Below, piece by piece: positions 63,500 through 64,000 of a DNA stretch of 64,000 bases. The number at the start of each line of letters is the position of its first letter. Position 1 is the stretch's first letter. The notes beneath the pieces were generated by a model. That model ran no database searches. It was not told the DNA's origin and saw only the letters and a program-made list of their open reading frames with translations. Both the position numbers and the translations under genes were made by a program. Source of the DNA: Nitrospirales bacterium. GTDB lineage: Bacteria > Nitrospirota > Nitrospiria > Nitrospirales > UBA8639. The stretch lies in the NCBI GenBank assembly GCA_022828225.1, contig JAJEJG010000023.1:224199-288198 (forward strand), in the 5' to 3' direction.

Positions 63500-64000
63500 G
63501 TGCCACATGCGCTTCTGGTGTATCCCGAACATCCCCCGACTTACTGGGGCGCGAACTTTGCGCTGAAGCTCCTTGGGATCAAAGCGGTTTTTCCCCCTCT
63601 GGGTCTGCTCACTATCGCCGCGATGTTTCCGCCGGACTACGACCTCCGCCTCGTGGATATGAACGTGACGCCCTTGGAGGACTCCGACCTGGAGTGGGCC
63701 GATCTGGTCTGTACCTCCACCATGATCGTTCAACGACACTCCCTGCAAACCGTGATCGAGCGGTGCAACCGGACCGGCGTTCCCGTGGTGGCCGGAGGCC
63801 CCCATCCCACCACGTTTCATGCAGAAATTCCGGGCGTGACCCATTTCGTGCTGGATGAAGCCGAGGAAATCTTTCCCGAATTTCTGCGCGACCTGGAGAA
63901 CGGCACGACCAAAGCCATCTACCGGGAGCCGCGCAAACCGGACGTGAGCCTCACGCCGGTGCCCCGCTTCGACCTCATCGATACCAAGGCCTATCACTCG
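63500..64000 (+). CDS. B12-binding radical SAM protein, 5' part only
   Basis: Reading frame open to the window end, so the ORF track omits it. It starts at GTG with GGAGG 11 bases upstream. The first 167 residues are a cobalamin-binding-type domain: ALLVYPEHPPTYWGANFALK, FPPLGLLTIAAMFPP, LRLVDMNVTPLED and VVAGGPHPTTF. The usual DxHxxG His is absent, as in many radical SAM relatives. The N-terminus resembles the DUF4070 radical SAM group. The 4Fe-4S motif should lie beyond the window. It begins 27 bases after the PKS stop, so the two are probably co-transcribed, and may methylate or otherwise modify the PKS product. Confidence 0.85.
   Translation, partial: MPHALLVYPEHPPTYWGANFALKLLGIKAVFPPLGLLTIAAMFPPDYDLRLVDMNVTPLEDSDLEWADLVCTSTMIVQRHSLQTVIERCNRTGVPVVAGGPHPTTFHAEIPGVTHFVLDEAEEIFPEFLRDLENGTTKAIYREPRKPDVSLTPVPRFDLIDTKAYHS

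Noticed and set aside
1-64000. CRISPR array
   Set aside because: No regularly spaced repeats of 23-40 bp with unique spacers were seen on inspection.

Overview
The window is GC-rich bacterial chromosome with about 45 supportable protein genes and two tRNAs. No rRNA gene is present, so taxonomy is inference. Several traits together suggest Nitrospirota, most likely a marine or salt-adapted Nitrospira-like nitrite oxidiser. These are runs of PBS-lyase-type HEAT-repeat proteins, dispersed palindromic repeats of a type I associate with Nitrospira genomes, a fused glycine-betaine synthesis methyltransferase, and a split pntAA/pntAB/pntB transhydrogenase. This assignment is moderate to low confidence and rests on recall, not a search.

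Layout. 0.3-6.3 kb: an RND efflux pump and a convergent TonB-dependent receptor with a His/Glu-rich putative metal loop. 6.4-12.1 kb: hemD, an unknown lipoprotein, a VOC protein, an MBL-fold protein, a RicT/PSP1 protein and a DsrE-like protein. 12.3-18.3 kb: a three-gene NHLP-type peptide exporter (HlyD adaptor, peptidase-ABC, second ABC) with no recognisable precursor nearby. 18.6-22.6 kb: nth, rpsU and the transhydrogenase operon. 22.7-27.1 kb: two degenerate-looking enzymes (an alpha/beta-hydrolase-like and an alkaline-phosphatase-like protein), a small exported protein and a HEAT protein. 27.2-35.6 kb: an apparent osmolyte island with glycine/sarcosine/dimethylglycine methyltransferase, an outer-membrane porin and a divergent Pot-type ABC importer. 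35.8-39.4 kb: four consecutive HEAT-repeat genes. 39.5-44.1 kb: UDP-sugar dehydrogenase, tRNA-Gly, a methyltransferase-like protein, a ChaN-like lipoprotein, a CDGSH protein and a 57-residue membrane protein missed by the ORF track. 44.1-49.3 kb: divergent tesA / ybbA-ybbP and two lipoproteins. 49.3-54.6 kb: tRNA-Leu with a duplicated 3' end, a HAD phosphatase, queE, two dispersed repeats, pepA, nagZ and a duplicated Cys/His protein. 54.7-64 kb: a lone STAS protein, two near-identical small paralogs, a 2345-residue single-module reducing polyketide synthase, and the start of a B12-binding radical SAM gene that runs off the window.

Functional themes. The porin, Pot-type importer and betaine methyltransferase sit together and fit osmolyte handling. 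The PKS plus radical SAM looks like the start of a lipid or polyketide biosynthetic cluster, with the small paralogs and STAS protein as possible accessory genes. The NHLP exporter implies a secreted ribosomal peptide encoded elsewhere. The HEAT proteins are probably scaffolds for an unidentified partner. The best candidates for something undescribed are the PKS/radical SAM/small-paralog locus, the orphan NHLP exporter, the HEAT cassette, and the duplicated H-x3-C...CCGH protein.
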